The translations under genes were made by a program, and so were the position numbers. Of a DNA stretch of 51,324 nt, positions 24,024 to 32,958 are shown piece by piece. Source of the stretch: Paenibacillus camerounensis. Its GTDB lineage: Bacteria; Bacillota; Bacilli; Paenibacillales; Paenibacillaceae. The DNA lies in assembly GCF_000723885.1 (NCBI RefSeq), contig NZ_CCDG010000047.1:1-51324 (forward strand), given 5' to 3'. Within the stretch, counting starts at the first letter, position 1. Every line of letters starts with the position of its first letter. The notes under the pieces were generated by a model that saw nothing but the letters and a program-made list of their open reading frames with translations, was not told the DNA's origin and ran no database searches.

Positions 24024-24039
24024 GGCTAATGTAACCGTT

Positions 24040-25686
24040 TCACTTTTCTCCCTCCAAGGCTCCGGTCCGGAATTCAGAAGGCGAACAGTCGTAATAATTG
24101 CGGAAAGCCTTACTGAAATAGTTCTTGTCCTTATAGCCCAGCATCTCAGAAATATCCTGAACCTTAAGCGCCGGGTCGGTCAGCAGATCCTTGGCTTTGT
24201 CCATTCTCACCTTTTGCACATACTCATGAATGCCGCAGCCGTATTTGCCTTTGAACAGCTTCATCAAGTATTCTCTGCTCAGGTAATACTTATCCGTGAA
24301 CATCGATATTTTAATATTCTCGAAATAATGGTTATCAATGTATGCTTTAATATTTTCCAGCACACCGCTGCGGTTACCGGCAAGCGATCTGCTGATTTCA
24401 CCGGCATAGGCATCCAGAAGCTCATTGAGCAGGCTTTCAAACTGGCTGAACGATGCGTAATCCCCGCTAAGGCCCAGCGCAGCCAGCCCTCTGTTCTTGA
24501 CAGCACGCAGCGCAGCCGGCGCTTCATCCAGCTCACCTGCAAGATCGCCGAGCAGCATCAGAAATTCGCGGAGCGTACGCTCTGCATCCCCCAGGCTGAA
24601 ACGGGCGGAGGAGTGCCATTTCCGGGTGAATTCACCCAGAATGCTTTTGGCATGGGCCGCATTGCCGTTCTCCAGAATACTGCGGATCTGCGGAATCCGT
24701 CCGGTTAGAGACGGGCTGTCCTTGTATTCCTGCACGGCTGACCCGGCTCCGGCAACCAGGGGTCCTTTTAACTGCAGCAGATCAATATCGTCCAGCCTCT
24801 CTTTTGCTGCTTCATAGGAGCCCGCCAGCTCCAGATAATCACTGTATGTAGCACCGACAGCACCGGCACAGACAATGCCGAACAGCTCCTTCAGCGTCGC
24901 GGCAGCCTTTTTAAGCTGATGCACGGAACGGAAGGCCGCATCCTCTTCATAGCCTTTTTTCATCGTAAAAACCGCAATCAGCTCACGCTCATTCTTCGGA
25001 TTCACGAAGCTGAACGCCTCGAAACCGCCGCCGCTGTTCTCATTAATTACATTCGTCACAGCAAAATGCATCAGATCACGGTCCTCATGAAACCGCCCCT
25101 TGCGCACCTGCTCCAGATTGAGCAGCCGGAGAATACCTGCCGTGAACTGGTTACCGGCTGCATCCGCGCCGATCAGCGGCAGAAAAGCCTCATTAGGCTG
25201 GCTCTTAAAGCTCCGTTCCATAATGGAGAGATACATTTTCTCCTTCAGCTTCGGTACAGACATATTCAAAGTAATATTCTGTGTGATGAATTCGCTCTGC
25301 TTCCGCCGTTTCGCATCAAGCATATCCACAGCCTTGCGCAGTGCGCTGTTGAGATCAGCGCGGTTCACCGGCTTCAGCAGATAATCAACCACCTTCGAGC
25401 GGATAGCCTGGCGGGTATACTCAAAATCATTGTAGCCGCTGATTACAATCAGCAGCAGCTCAGGAAACTCGCGCTCCGCTATCTGCAGCAGCTCGCTGCC
25501 GCTGAGCTCAGGCATTTTCATATCGACCAGGACCAGATCAAATTTGTCCCTGCGCAGCATCTCCAGCCCGGTTTTTCCGTCACTTGCCTCTAGCACCTCA
25601 CTGACCCCCAGCCCCTTCCAGTCCCCCAGAATATGAATGGCTTCGCGCAGCGGCTCCTCATCATCAATAATCAGCACTCTATACAT
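24040..25686 (-). CDS. YesN-type response regulator with AraC output
   Basis: 548 residues from ATG 25686 (MYRVLIIDDEEP). A longer frame to 25743 only runs into the kinase gene. The receiver domain has Asp55 as phosphoacceptor in LVLVDMKMPE, with the acidic IIDDEE cluster and Lys in YLLKPVNRADL. A long linker precedes a C-terminal AraC domain (about 440-540: FTDKYYLSREYLMKLFKGKYG, then VQDISEMLGYKDKNYFSKAFRNYYDCSPSEFR). It overlaps the kinase stop by 8 bp. It likely binds the CACTTTTTTACCC motif found at both transport promoters. Confidence 0.9.
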   Translation of the reverse strand: MYRVLIIDDEEPLREAIHILGDWKGLGVSEVLEASDGKTGLEMLRRDKFDLVLVDMKMPELSGSELLQIAEREFPELLLIVISGYNDFEYTRQAIRSKVVDYLLKPVNRADLNSALRKAVDMLDAKRRKQSEFITQNITLNMSVPKLKEKMYLSIMERSFKSQPNEAFLPLIGADAAGNQFTAGILRLLNLEQVRKGRFHEDRDLMHFAVTNVINENSGGGFEAFSFVNPKNERELIAVFTMKKGYEEDAAFRSVHQLKKAAATLKELFGIVCAGAVGATYSDYLELAGSYEAAKERLDDIDLLQLKGPLVAGAGSAVQEYKDSPSLTGRIPQIRSILENGNAAHAKSILGEFTRKWHSSARFSLGDAERTLREFLMLLGDLAGELDEAPAALRAVKNRGLAALGLSGDYASFSQFESLLNELLDAYAGEISRSLAGNRSGVLENIKAYIDNHYFENIKISMFTDKYYLSREYLMKLFKGKYGCGIHEYVQKVRMDKAKDLLTDPALKVQDISEMLGYKDKNYFSKAFRNYYDCSPSEFRTGALEGEK

Positions 25687-27538
25687 GTTGTCCCTGGCCT
25701 CCCCGCGGTAAAAGAATATCCATTTGTGTTCCGTTTCCTTCACTTGTAATCAGCAGTCCCGCCTCATCCCCGTACAGCAGCTTCAGCCGGGTATTCAGAT
25801 TTTTGAGTCCGATGCTCTCATGTTCCCCTTCTGCACCGGACGCTTCAGCCCTGCTCTCCTCATCCCACTGAATCTGCAGCGAGCCCAGTACCTCCTCCAG
25901 ACGCTCTGCTGTGATCCCCGGGCCGTCATCCATCACAGAAATCACGCTATAAGCCGGTGTTACATGGGCCTCTATCCGGATAGTGACGGTAGCCGACACC
26001 TTTTCCAGCGCATGCTTGATACAATTCTCCACCAGCGTCTGCACAGACAGCTTCGGAATCCGCAGCTCCAGCAGACTGTCGTCCCATTCGTAGACGACCT
26101 GCATACGGCTGCCGAAACGGGCCTTTTGCAAGGCCAGATAACGCTCAATATGCCGCAGCTCTTCGCTCGCCAGCACGACATCCCGCCCGCTGATGCAGTA
26201 TCTGAGCGTCAGTGCCAGATTGTCCACCATCTCGACGATATCATCATTGTTATTCTTGAGCGCCTTGGTGGAAATCGCCTGCAGGGCATTATAGAGGAAA
26301 TGCGGATTGATTTCGGCTTCAAGCGCTTTTAGCACTGCATTTTTCTCGACGATTTTCATCTTATAGCGTTCATTGATCAGCTCGTTCGTCCGCTCAACCA
26401 TCTTGTTGAAATGCCGGGACAGATAGGCAATCTCGTCATTGCCCTCCACTCTCGCCTCTGCCTCAAAGCTGCCGGCGCTGAAGCGCTTCATCTGCAGGGA
26501 CAGATTTTTGAGGGGACTTGTAATCCGGTTCGACAGAAAGCCAACCAGAATGACCGAAGCAATCAGAAAGAGCAGCCCGATGGAATAGCTTAGCTGGCGC
26601 GTTGTGGTCGCCGCTTCGTAAATCTGCTTGTAGGGAATTGGCTTAACCAGCCTCCAGCCCTCTTTTTGACTGATATCGTAGATGACCAGGTATTTTTCCT
26701 CATCGTCTGACCAGGTTACCTGCCCGCCCTGCTCCGGGGTCAGCTGCTTGAGCAGCTCCGCCTTCTCCGCTGTAGCATAGAACTCGCGGTCATCCACCAC
26801 ATACGGCTCATTATCCGGGCTGATATACATCAGATGCTCCCCTTCCGAAAAGGGAATGTCCTTCATAATCTCATCCGTTACGCTTGAGTTGAAGTACAGC
26901 GATAATACAGCCTGCGGCTCACGGGAAGCAATGGAGCGCAGCAGCCGGTGGTAGCCCATGAAGCTATTATCCGGATTCACCTTATAATCGCCATTTTCCA
27001 CAGTACCATCGACAAAAGACTGGTAAGACCGGTTGTTGGGGCTTGCCAGCGCACGCTTGTACCAGGTCAGGTTATCAATCGGCGGATGCTCAAGGACACG
27101 GACCGTAATATTATAGTTCTCCTTGGTGACATAATAATATTTCTGCTCCTTAATGATGTAGAGGTAGATCGATTCCAGGTCTTTACGTGAAAAATATAGG
27201 TTCTTCAGATAGTCCTCCACATACATCTTGGAAGCGTAGTCATCCGATTCATGCATAATCGCATAGGCGAACTCATCATAGGAGATCTGCGGCAGGGACA
27301 GCTGTTCGATTCCGCCCAGGTAGCTCTCCAGATTCCGGCCGACCAGCAGCAGGTTGTTGCTTGTGCTCGCTATGCTGTTATTGACCGATTCCTTGCGCAG
27401 CATCCCGTAGGAGATGAACGTCAGCGAGGTGACTACCAGAATGATAATAATGGAGAACAGCAGGATCAGCTTGTTGGCCAGACGGCGGGAAATCCGCTCC
27501 AGCAGCGGCTCCAGCAGCTTTTTCAGGGTATTTGGCAT
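25679..27538 (-). CDS. YesM-type sensor histidine kinase
   Basis: 619 residues from ATG 27538, with GGAGGAGG 11 bp upstream. Helices at about 24-45 and 318-336 bracket a large extracellular sensor domain. A HAMP linker follows, then the His_kinase signature EINPHFLYNALQAI (His413), and HATPase motifs VQTLVENCIKHALEK (N box) and VMDDGPGI (G1). YesM-type kinases pair with YesN regulators next to sugar importers and sense extracellular sugars or the ligand-bound lipoprotein. Co-transcribed with the downstream regulator (overlapping ends) and divergent from the permease operon. Confidence 0.9.
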   Translation of the reverse strand: MPNTLKKLLEPLLERISRRLANKLILLFSIIIILVVTSLTFISYGMLRKESVNNSIASTSNNLLLVGRNLESYLGGIEQLSLPQISYDEFAYAIMHESDDYASKMYVEDYLKNLYFSRKDLESIYLYIIKEQKYYYVTKENYNITVRVLEHPPIDNLTWYKRALASPNNRSYQSFVDGTVENGDYKVNPDNSFMGYHRLLRSIASREPQAVLSLYFNSSVTDEIMKDIPFSEGEHLMYISPDNEPYVVDDREFYATAEKAELLKQLTPEQGGQVTWSDDEEKYLVIYDISQKEGWRLVKPIPYKQIYEAATTTRQLSYSIGLLFLIASVILVGFLSNRITSPLKNLSLQMKRFSAGSFEAEARVEGNDEIAYLSRHFNKMVERTNELINERYKMKIVEKNAVLKALEAEINPHFLYNALQAISTKALKNNNDDIVEMVDNLALTLRYCISGRDVVLASEELRHIERYLALQKARFGSRMQVVYEWDDSLLELRIPKLSVQTLVENCIKHALEKVSATVTIRIEAHVTPAYSVISVMDDGPGITAERLEEVLGSLQIQWDEESRAEASGAEGEHESIGLKNLNTRLKLLYGDEAGLLITSEGNGTQMDILLPRGGQGQHV

Positions 27539-27567
27539 AATAGCTGCAGCCTCCTCCGCATGATTTT

Positions 27568-27581
27568 TGTTTGCGCTTTCA
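27568..27581 (-). promoter_or_regulatory. candidate catabolite-responsive element (cre)
   Basis: TGAAAGCGCAAACA on the minus strand differs from the CcpA consensus TGWAANCGNTNWCA at one position. It lies in the divergent region between the kinase gene and the permease operon, directly beside the shared activator motif. Confidence 0.4.
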
Positions 27582-27584
27582 GTT

Positions 27585-27647
27585 CACTTTTTTACCCCTA
27601 ACTGTCTTCTTAAATCCATTTCTGAGTATACGGCGCTGCCCTATAAT
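27585..27647 (+). promoter_or_regulatory. activator site and -10 of the permease operon
   Basis: CACTTTTTTACCCCTA (27585-27600) starts 57 bp before TATAAT (27642-27647), the same spacing as at the binding-protein promoter. A second, weaker matching block (GT..CTTA..T.CATT) follows in both promoters, which suggests two half-sites for an AraC-type dimer. Confidence 0.65.
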
Positions 27648-27732
27648 ACACAATATAGACTAACCGGAATGGTTAAGTGTGGCAAGCGGGGACCGTTACT
27701 CCCACCCTATAAATAGCAGAAGAGGTGCATCC

Positions 27733-28623
27733 ATGTTAAAATCACTCGGCAGAAAATGGCGCGATAAAACGGAATTCGGGCTCTTCACCCTGCCCGTTCT
27801 GATCTGTATCGCAGTTGCCTTCTACATCCCGTTCATCATGACCATCCGTTATTCCTTGACCAAATGGAACGGGATTTCCAAGCATCCCAAATTCGTCGGG
27901 CTGGATAACTTCAAGCAGATTTTTACCGGGGATACCAATTTCTCCGACTCCGCCTGGTTCACCATTAAATATGCGGTGCTCTACATCGTCATTGTCAATG
28001 TGCTGGCCATTCTGCTGGCCGTGCTGCTGGATATGAAGCTGAAGTCCACCTCCTGGCTGAGAGCGGCCTTCTTCATTCCTTATATTCTCAGCCTGGTGAT
28101 CGTCGGCTTCATCTGGAAGTTCATTTTCATGCAGGGCTTCAACTCGCTCGGGGAGAGCACTGGCTGGGCAATCTTTGACTTAAGCTGGCTGGGGACGCCG
28201 GGGCTCGCTTTTATATCCATATTGGGTGTATCCATCTGGCAGTCTATCGGATTCTATCTTGTTATTTATATCGCCGGCCTGCAGTCGGTACCGGAGGATC
28301 TCAAAGAAGCGGCTACAGTGGACGGCGCCGGGGCGCTGAGACGGTTCTTCAGCATTACGCTGCCGCTGCTCGCACCCTCCATTACCATCTCGGTATTTAT
28401 GGCGCTGACGAACTCCATCAAAGTATTCGACGTAATCCTGTCGCTGACCGGTGGCGGTCCCGGCGGAACCACCTACAGTATCGCCTATGACATTTACCGT
28501 GACACATTCCAGAACAACCTGTACGGGTACGGTACGGCGAAAGCGCTTATCCTGTTCGTAGCGGTGCTGATCGTTACCGTTATTCAGCTTACATTCTTCA
28601 AGAAGAGAGAGGTGGAGGCATAA
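27733..28623 (+). CDS. sugar ABC transporter permease (MsmF/MalF type)
   Basis: 296 residues from ATG 27733 (MLKSLGRKWRD), with AGAGGTG about 6 bp upstream. The frame extends to 27679 without a ribosome-binding site. Six membrane helices; the EAA loop is DLKEAATVDGAGALRRFFSITLPLL. The stop and the start of the next permease gene share one base (TAATG), so the two are translationally coupled. It forms the channel with the next protein for the lipoprotein encoded at 22589-23917. ATPase expected in trans. Confidence 0.92.
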   Translation: MLKSLGRKWRDKTEFGLFTLPVLICIAVAFYIPFIMTIRYSLTKWNGISKHPKFVGLDNFKQIFTGDTNFSDSAWFTIKYAVLYIVIVNVLAILLAVLLDMKLKSTSWLRAAFFIPYILSLVIVGFIWKFIFMQGFNSLGESTGWAIFDLSWLGTPGLAFISILGVSIWQSIGFYLVIYIAGLQSVPEDLKEAATVDGAGALRRFFSITLPLLAPSITISVFMALTNSIKVFDVILSLTGGGPGGTTYSIAYDIYRDTFQNNLYGYGTAKALILFVAVLIVTVIQLTFFKKREVEA

Positions 28624-29456
28624 TGAAAACCAACAACAAAGCAGGCAAAATTGTACTCGAGATTGTGCTCGTCCTCCTCTCTCTGCTGTTCCTGTATCCG
28701 CTGTTCCTGACCATTATCAACTCGTTCAAAAGCTTCGGCGAGGTCATGACCGATGTCATTGCCCTGCCGCAAAAGCTGACATTCGCTAACTATTCCTATG
28801 TATGGGAATTCATTAACTATCCGCGTCTGTTCCTGAACAACTTCATTATCACCGGGGTCGGGCTGCTGGGGATTGTGTTTGTCTCCTCCATCGCCGCTTA
28901 CAAGCTGGCCCGGACCAAAACTAAATGGAGCGGCGTCATCTATTTCCTCTGCATCATGCCGATGCTGATTCCGTTCCAGTCCATCATGCTGACTGTGCTC
29001 CAGACAGCTAAGAACCTGAATTTGTCTGAAAGCACCTGGGGACTTGGCCTGCTCTACTGGGGCTTCGGTGCACCGCTTGCCGTATTCATCTATCACGGCT
29101 TCGTGAAAGGAATTCCGCTGGAAATCGACGAAAGCGCTACGATCGACGGGGCTTCCGGCTTCCGCCTGTTCTTCAGTGTCATCTTCCCGCTGCTGAAATC
29201 AGTAACAACCACCATTGTCATCATCGACGTCATGTGGATCTGGAACGACTTCCTGCTCCCGCTCCTGATGGTCAACGGCTCACCGGATACGAAGACGCTG
29301 ACGCTGGCCGCTTACACCTTCGTCGGACAGTATACCTCTGACTGGCAGTATGCCATGACAGCTATGGTAATGGCCGTGCTGCCGTCCATCATCGTGTTCA
29401 TCTTCCTGCAAAAGTATATTGTTAAGGGCGTAGTCGCCGGAGCGGTTAAGGGCTAA
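28623..29456 (+). CDS. sugar ABC transporter permease (MsmG/MalG type)
   Basis: 277 residues from ATG 28623, overlapping the previous stop by one base. Six membrane helices, EAA loop LEIDESATIDGASGFRLFFSVIFPLL, and the family-typical end YIVKGVVAGAVKG. Second half of the permease heterodimer; a strong terminator follows 35 bp after the stop, so the operon is only two genes long. Confidence 0.92.
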   Translation: MKTNNKAGKIVLEIVLVLLSLLFLYPLFLTIINSFKSFGEVMTDVIALPQKLTFANYSYVWEFINYPRLFLNNFIITGVGLLGIVFVSSIAAYKLARTKTKWSGVIYFLCIMPMLIPFQSIMLTVLQTAKNLNLSESTWGLGLLYWGFGAPLAVFIYHGFVKGIPLEIDESATIDGASGFRLFFSVIFPLLKSVTTTIVIIDVMWIWNDFLLPLLMVNGSPDTKTLTLAAYTFVGQYTSDWQYAMTAMVMAVLPSIIVFIFLQKYIVKGVVAGAVKG

Positions 29457-29491
29457 CTGGTTTGGCATGACTGACAACAGGCTTCTTGTAG

Positions 29492-29531
29492 AAAAGGACC
29501 CCAGAGCCGTAATGGCTGCGGGGTCCTTTTT
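29492..29531 (+). terminator. Rho-independent terminator of the permease operon
   Basis: AAAAGGACCCC (29492-29502) pairs with GGGGTCCTTTT (29520-29530), and an inner AGCC/GGCT pair closes on GTAA; T residues follow. Because both arms end in A/T runs it could act in both directions. Confidence 0.88.
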
Positions 29532-29700
29532 GGGTTCGGTATGCTGAAAGGATAATACTGGTAGCACAGCATGCCGTCCGGATGTACGGGCAGATTGGAA
29601 CTCCGGACGCACGAGTAGATGATTTTGCATGATTGAGCCGGCGAGTCCGTATTGTTGCACGTTGTAGCTAAGATTACTCCGTAGCATACTGCTGATAAAG

Positions 29701-29887
29701 TTAAGTGGAATTTCGCCACCTAAATCCAGGGAAATTGCCGGGAAGAGGACATTAGATGGAAAAATGACAGCTAATATAGCTGATTTCGCGCCGTCTGGGA
29801 GTAGAAGCCTAAATTAAGATAATTTTTTCCACCTAATCGTTAAATACCTTGAGCAATTATAGCATTAGCTGGAGAAAATCCACCTAA
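29701..29887. repeat. four-site palindrome array (copy D, 51-62-51 spacing)
   Basis: 23-bp imperfect palindromes start at 29701, 29752, 29814 and 29865. The best, at 29865-29887, is TTAGCTGGA, GAAAA, TCCACCTAA. Spacing and total length (187 bp) equal those of 5707-5893 although the spacer sequences differ. The rest of the 29532-30067 gap holds no recognisable gene. Confidence 0.75.
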
Positions 29888-30067
29888 ATGTTGTTAGAGA
29901 ACGAACAGAAGGTATATTAGAACAAAGCTATACTGGGCACGCAAGTGATCAGGTGGAGCTGACAGGAAGAACCGTTAGGCGGCGCAGTAGCTAACATTAG
30001 CAGCGCTAAGTTAATAAGCCCCCTTCACCATGCGGTCAATTCCAGTCAGCTGCTAACTGCTTCTCAA

Positions 30068-31102
30068 TCACTGCTTCTCGCTGACCGTTCCGTCCGCGGC
30101 AATCCTGGCGTTGAATGAGAGCTGGTTCAGCTTTTGGATCGTTTCCTTATTATAGGCGGCACCCATAAAGTTCGGCTGTCCCCCGATGATCTTGACCGGC
30201 GTGATCTTACTGGCAATACCTGACTTCGTAATCGTAAAGTCAGCCAGCATCGAATGCACCGTCTTCTCCCCGCCGCGCGTGGATTTGTTGAACACAAAGT
30301 TACCCAGCGAGTAATAGATTGGCTTGTGCTTGTAATACTCAATGCCCATCAGACAGTGGCTGTGTGCGCCGAGAATAATATCCGCGCCGCTGTCAATCAT
30401 CTGCTTAGCCAGCGTCCGGGCATATTTCTCGGGATAATCCTTGAACTCCTCGTTCCAGTGCAGGTATACGACTGTATAGTCGTTGTCCTTGACGGATTTC
30501 TTAATTGCGCTCAGCAGCGGCTCGGCGGTATAGGCTGATGCGGCTCCCGGCGTATCCTTACCGGCATGCCAGGAGGGCCCGGATAATACCCGGCTTGCAC
30601 CGAGTACGGCAATCCGCTTGCCTTTGACCGTTTTGACGTACGGCTTGAACGCCTGGCCGATGTTGCTGCCTGCTCCGGTATGGCCGATCTTGTATTTATC
30701 CAGGTGAACCAGCGTATCCAGCATCGCGTCCTGCCCATAGTCGAGAATGTGATTGTTCGCCAGTGATACCCCGTCGATACCGGCATAGTTCAATCCCCCG
30801 AGCGTCTCCGGCTTGGACCGGAAGGCAAACATCTTCTCAGCCGGCTTGCCGCGGACCGAGACCGGGGTCTCTAAATTAGCGAAGGCCAGATCGGCCTTTT
30901 GCAGGACAGGAGCTACTTTGGCAAACGGGAAATTGATGCCGTATCTGGCAATCTGCTCCCCCACAAAGCCGTCCAGCAGAATATCACCGGCGAAGGTCAG
31001 GGTGATCCGGTCTGCAGGCTGTGTCTTTGAAGCTCCCCCGGATACCGCCGGGCCGGGAACCAGCAGAAAGATTAGTAGAATAAGTATGGCCGCTCTGCGC
31101 AT
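30068..31102 (-). CDS. CapA-family exported metallophosphatase-like protein
   Basis: 344 residues from ATG 31102 (MRRAAILILLIFLL), with AAGGAG 9 bp upstream; the in-frame TTG 11 codons earlier lacks one. A signal peptide or anchor (residues ~3-22) is followed by a PGA_cap fold: LTFAGDILLDGF, FANLETPVSVRG, VSLANNHILDYG, IVLGAHSHCL-like DIILGAHSHCLMG, and YYSLGNFVF, giving the Asp/Asn/His metal ligands. CapA is needed for poly-gamma-glutamate export, but most such stand-alone homologs have unknown substrates. No capB or capC genes are nearby, so a capsule role is not supported. Confidence 0.82.
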   Translation of the reverse strand: MRRAAILILLIFLLVPGPAVSGGASKTQPADRITLTFAGDILLDGFVGEQIARYGINFPFAKVAPVLQKADLAFANLETPVSVRGKPAEKMFAFRSKPETLGGLNYAGIDGVSLANNHILDYGQDAMLDTLVHLDKYKIGHTGAGSNIGQAFKPYVKTVKGKRIAVLGASRVLSGPSWHAGKDTPGAASAYTAEPLLSAIKKSVKDNDYTVVYLHWNEEFKDYPEKYARTLAKQMIDSGADIILGAHSHCLMGIEYYKHKPIYYSLGNFVFNKSTRGGEKTVHSMLADFTITKSGIASKITPVKIIGGQPNFMGAAYNKETIQKLNQLSFNARIAADGTVSEKQ

Positions 31103-31180
31103 TCGGGTTACTCCTTTTGATAATTTATTTATCAACTATAACGGATAATGTTCATTACCCAAAAGAGTAGAAAGTCCCTG

Positions 31181-31840
31181 CTAGACCTGCGCTTTTTTCA
31201 GTACCGCCCGGAAGCAGTTCAGCCCGCCCCACTGCTCTGTCCGCAGCGCATCCGCCGGAAGATTGAAATCCGTCTCCCCCCAGTACTGGAATCCGGCCTG
31301 CAGGAGTACATCGTTCATCACCGGCAGATTGACGGTCGGATAATCAAATGTCAGCACAAGCAGCCCCTCCCCGTTCAGGGTTCTGTGGAACTCACGGATG
31401 GCCAGCACGGCATCGTCTACGGACAGATGCTCCAGCACCGAGATGCAAAAAATCGTATCAAAGCTCTCGTCCGCATAAGGCAGCGATGTTAGGTCAGCCT
31501 GGGCCAGATGAAGGCTTGTTGTGCTTCTGGCCAGCACCTGACGGGCCGCTTCCACGCCGATATCATCGACAATGTCCTCAAGAATCGCTTCCCTGGACAT
31601 AATGCGGGCATCAATATCGCAGGCGTAGACCTCGGCACTGAAGCCGGCAAGATAGAACTTGAGCGGGTGGGAGATGCCGCAGGCGGCATCCAGCACCACA
31701 TCATGGGACGAAATGAAATTCGTACACCATTCGTATTCATAAGGCCGGCTCCACCAGGACTCCGGCAAGTCATAAATCAGCTTATCGCGGCGGGCATCGG
31801 AATTGACAAAAAAGCGGGATACATAAGGATGTGTCGGCAT
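31181..31840 (-). CDS. class I SAM-dependent methyltransferase
   Basis: 219 residues from ATG 31840 (MPTHPYVSRFF), with AAGGAG upstream; a longer frame to 31906 has no ribosome-binding site. Motif I VVLDAACGISHPLKFYLAG binds SAM, motif II ends VYACDID, and the post-motifs FDTIFCISVLEHL and LNGEGLLVLTFDYP fit small-molecule methyltransferases of the UbiE/Methyltransf_11 group. Substrate unknown. It lies 77 bp after the epimerase gene on the same strand. Confidence 0.82.
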   Translation of the reverse strand: MPTHPYVSRFFVNSDARRDKLIYDLPESWWSRPYEYEWCTNFISSHDVVLDAACGISHPLKFYLAGFSAEVYACDIDARIMSREAILEDIVDDIGVEAARQVLARSTTSLHLAQADLTSLPYADESFDTIFCISVLEHLSVDDAVLAIREFHRTLNGEGLLVLTFDYPTVNLPVMNDVLLQAGFQYWGETDFNLPADALRTEQWGGLNCFRAVLKKAQV

Positions 31841-31917
31841 GACCAGGACTCCTTTTTTACAGGTTTCGGTAGGTAGTGAGAGTATATTCATCATTCCTTG
31901 ATTCATGCCACATGCTG

Positions 31918-32940
31918 TTACACGTAATAGGACAACAGTTTGGCGTCAACGCCGTGTCTGCTGATCAGCGTATCCAGCATTTTGGACCATTCCCCGTCCA
32001 CGCTGCAGCGCTCCGGATGAGCTTCGAACCATTCAACAGACTGCTTAATGCCCTCGGCAAACGGGACTGTGGCACTGAATTCAGGCACCAGCCGCTTGAT
32101 CTTGCTGTTGTCGAACACACTGCTCACCGCCTGATCACCGATAAGGCCGTCAGCGGTTCCTGCCGGTGTATGCGCCGCGATGAAATCTGTCGAGATATGA
32201 ACCACCTTCGGCTCTCTGCCCGCCGCCCCGCCAATGGCAGTATAAATCTGATTCCAGTTCAGCGATTCATCAGACGTGATATGCACGGCTTCACCGATTG
32301 CTTCCGGGTTCCCCAGCAGACCCACGAAGCCTTTGGCAAAGTCTGTATTGTGGGTCATTGTCCAGAGTGAAGTGCCGTCACCGTGAATGACTATCGGCTG
32401 GCCTTTGCGGATCCGCTCCACCAGTGACCAGGGATGCCTGCCGCTGGTCAATGCCGCCGGAATGGCTGTTAGGCCGTAAGTATGCGAAGGCCGTACAATG
32501 GTTACCGGGAAGGAGGCGCTGCGGTGTTCGTCCAGCAGCAGCTCTTCACAGGCGATTTTATTCCGGGAATATTCCCAGTAAGGATTAATCAGCGGCGTCT
32601 CCTCCGTAATCAGGTAGCTGCGCTGCGGCTTCTGATAGGCAGAGGCGGAGCTGATGAAGATATACTGCTTCGTTTTACCGGAAAACAATTGAATATCGGT
32701 CTGCACATGCTCCGGTGTGAACGCAATCCAATCCACCACGGCATCGAACTCCAACCCCTTAAGCGCCTCTGCAGCTCCTGCCGCATCGCGGATATCCCCG
32801 CGGATTACCTGTGCCCCTTCGGGCACGAACTCATCCCGCTCCCCGCGGTTGAACAGATACAGCTCGATCCCCTGTGCAACTGCAAGCTTTGATACGGCCT
32901 CGCTGATTAATCCTGTGCCTCCGATAAAAAGTACCTTCAT
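31918..32940 (-). CDS. NAD-dependent epimerase/dehydratase (extended SDR)
   Basis: 340 residues from ATG 32940, with GAGAGGAG 9 bp upstream. The Rossmann motif is VLFIGGTGLISEAV; AVVDWIAF and IFISSASAY follow, and the catalytic region has YSRNKIACEELL (Tyr-x3-Lys). C-terminal substrate domain with SYTYGL-like PSHTYGLT. Close in type to atypical SDRs related to CSP41/UDP-glucose epimerases. Co-transcribed with the aldo/keto reductase 18 bp upstream. Confidence 0.82.
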   Translation of the reverse strand: MKVLFIGGTGLISEAVSKLAVAQGIELYLFNRGERDEFVPEGAQVIRGDIRDAAGAAEALKGLEFDAVVDWIAFTPEHVQTDIQLFSGKTKQYIFISSASAYQKPQRSYLITEETPLINPYWEYSRNKIACEELLLDEHRSASFPVTIVRPSHTYGLTAIPAALTSGRHPWSLVERIRKGQPIVIHGDGTSLWTMTHNTDFAKGFVGLLGNPEAIGEAVHITSDESLNWNQIYTAIGGAAGREPKVVHISTDFIAAHTPAGTADGLIGDQAVSSVFDNSKIKRLVPEFSATVPFAEGIKQSVEWFEAHPERCSVDGEWSKMLDTLISRHGVDAKLLSYYV

Positions 32941-32958
32941 CTGTATATGCTCCTCTCT

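Noticed and set aside
24030..24043. TGTAACCGTTTCAC as a second cre site
   Set aside because: Two or more mismatches and a one-base length problem against the consensus, and it overlaps the end of the regulator gene.
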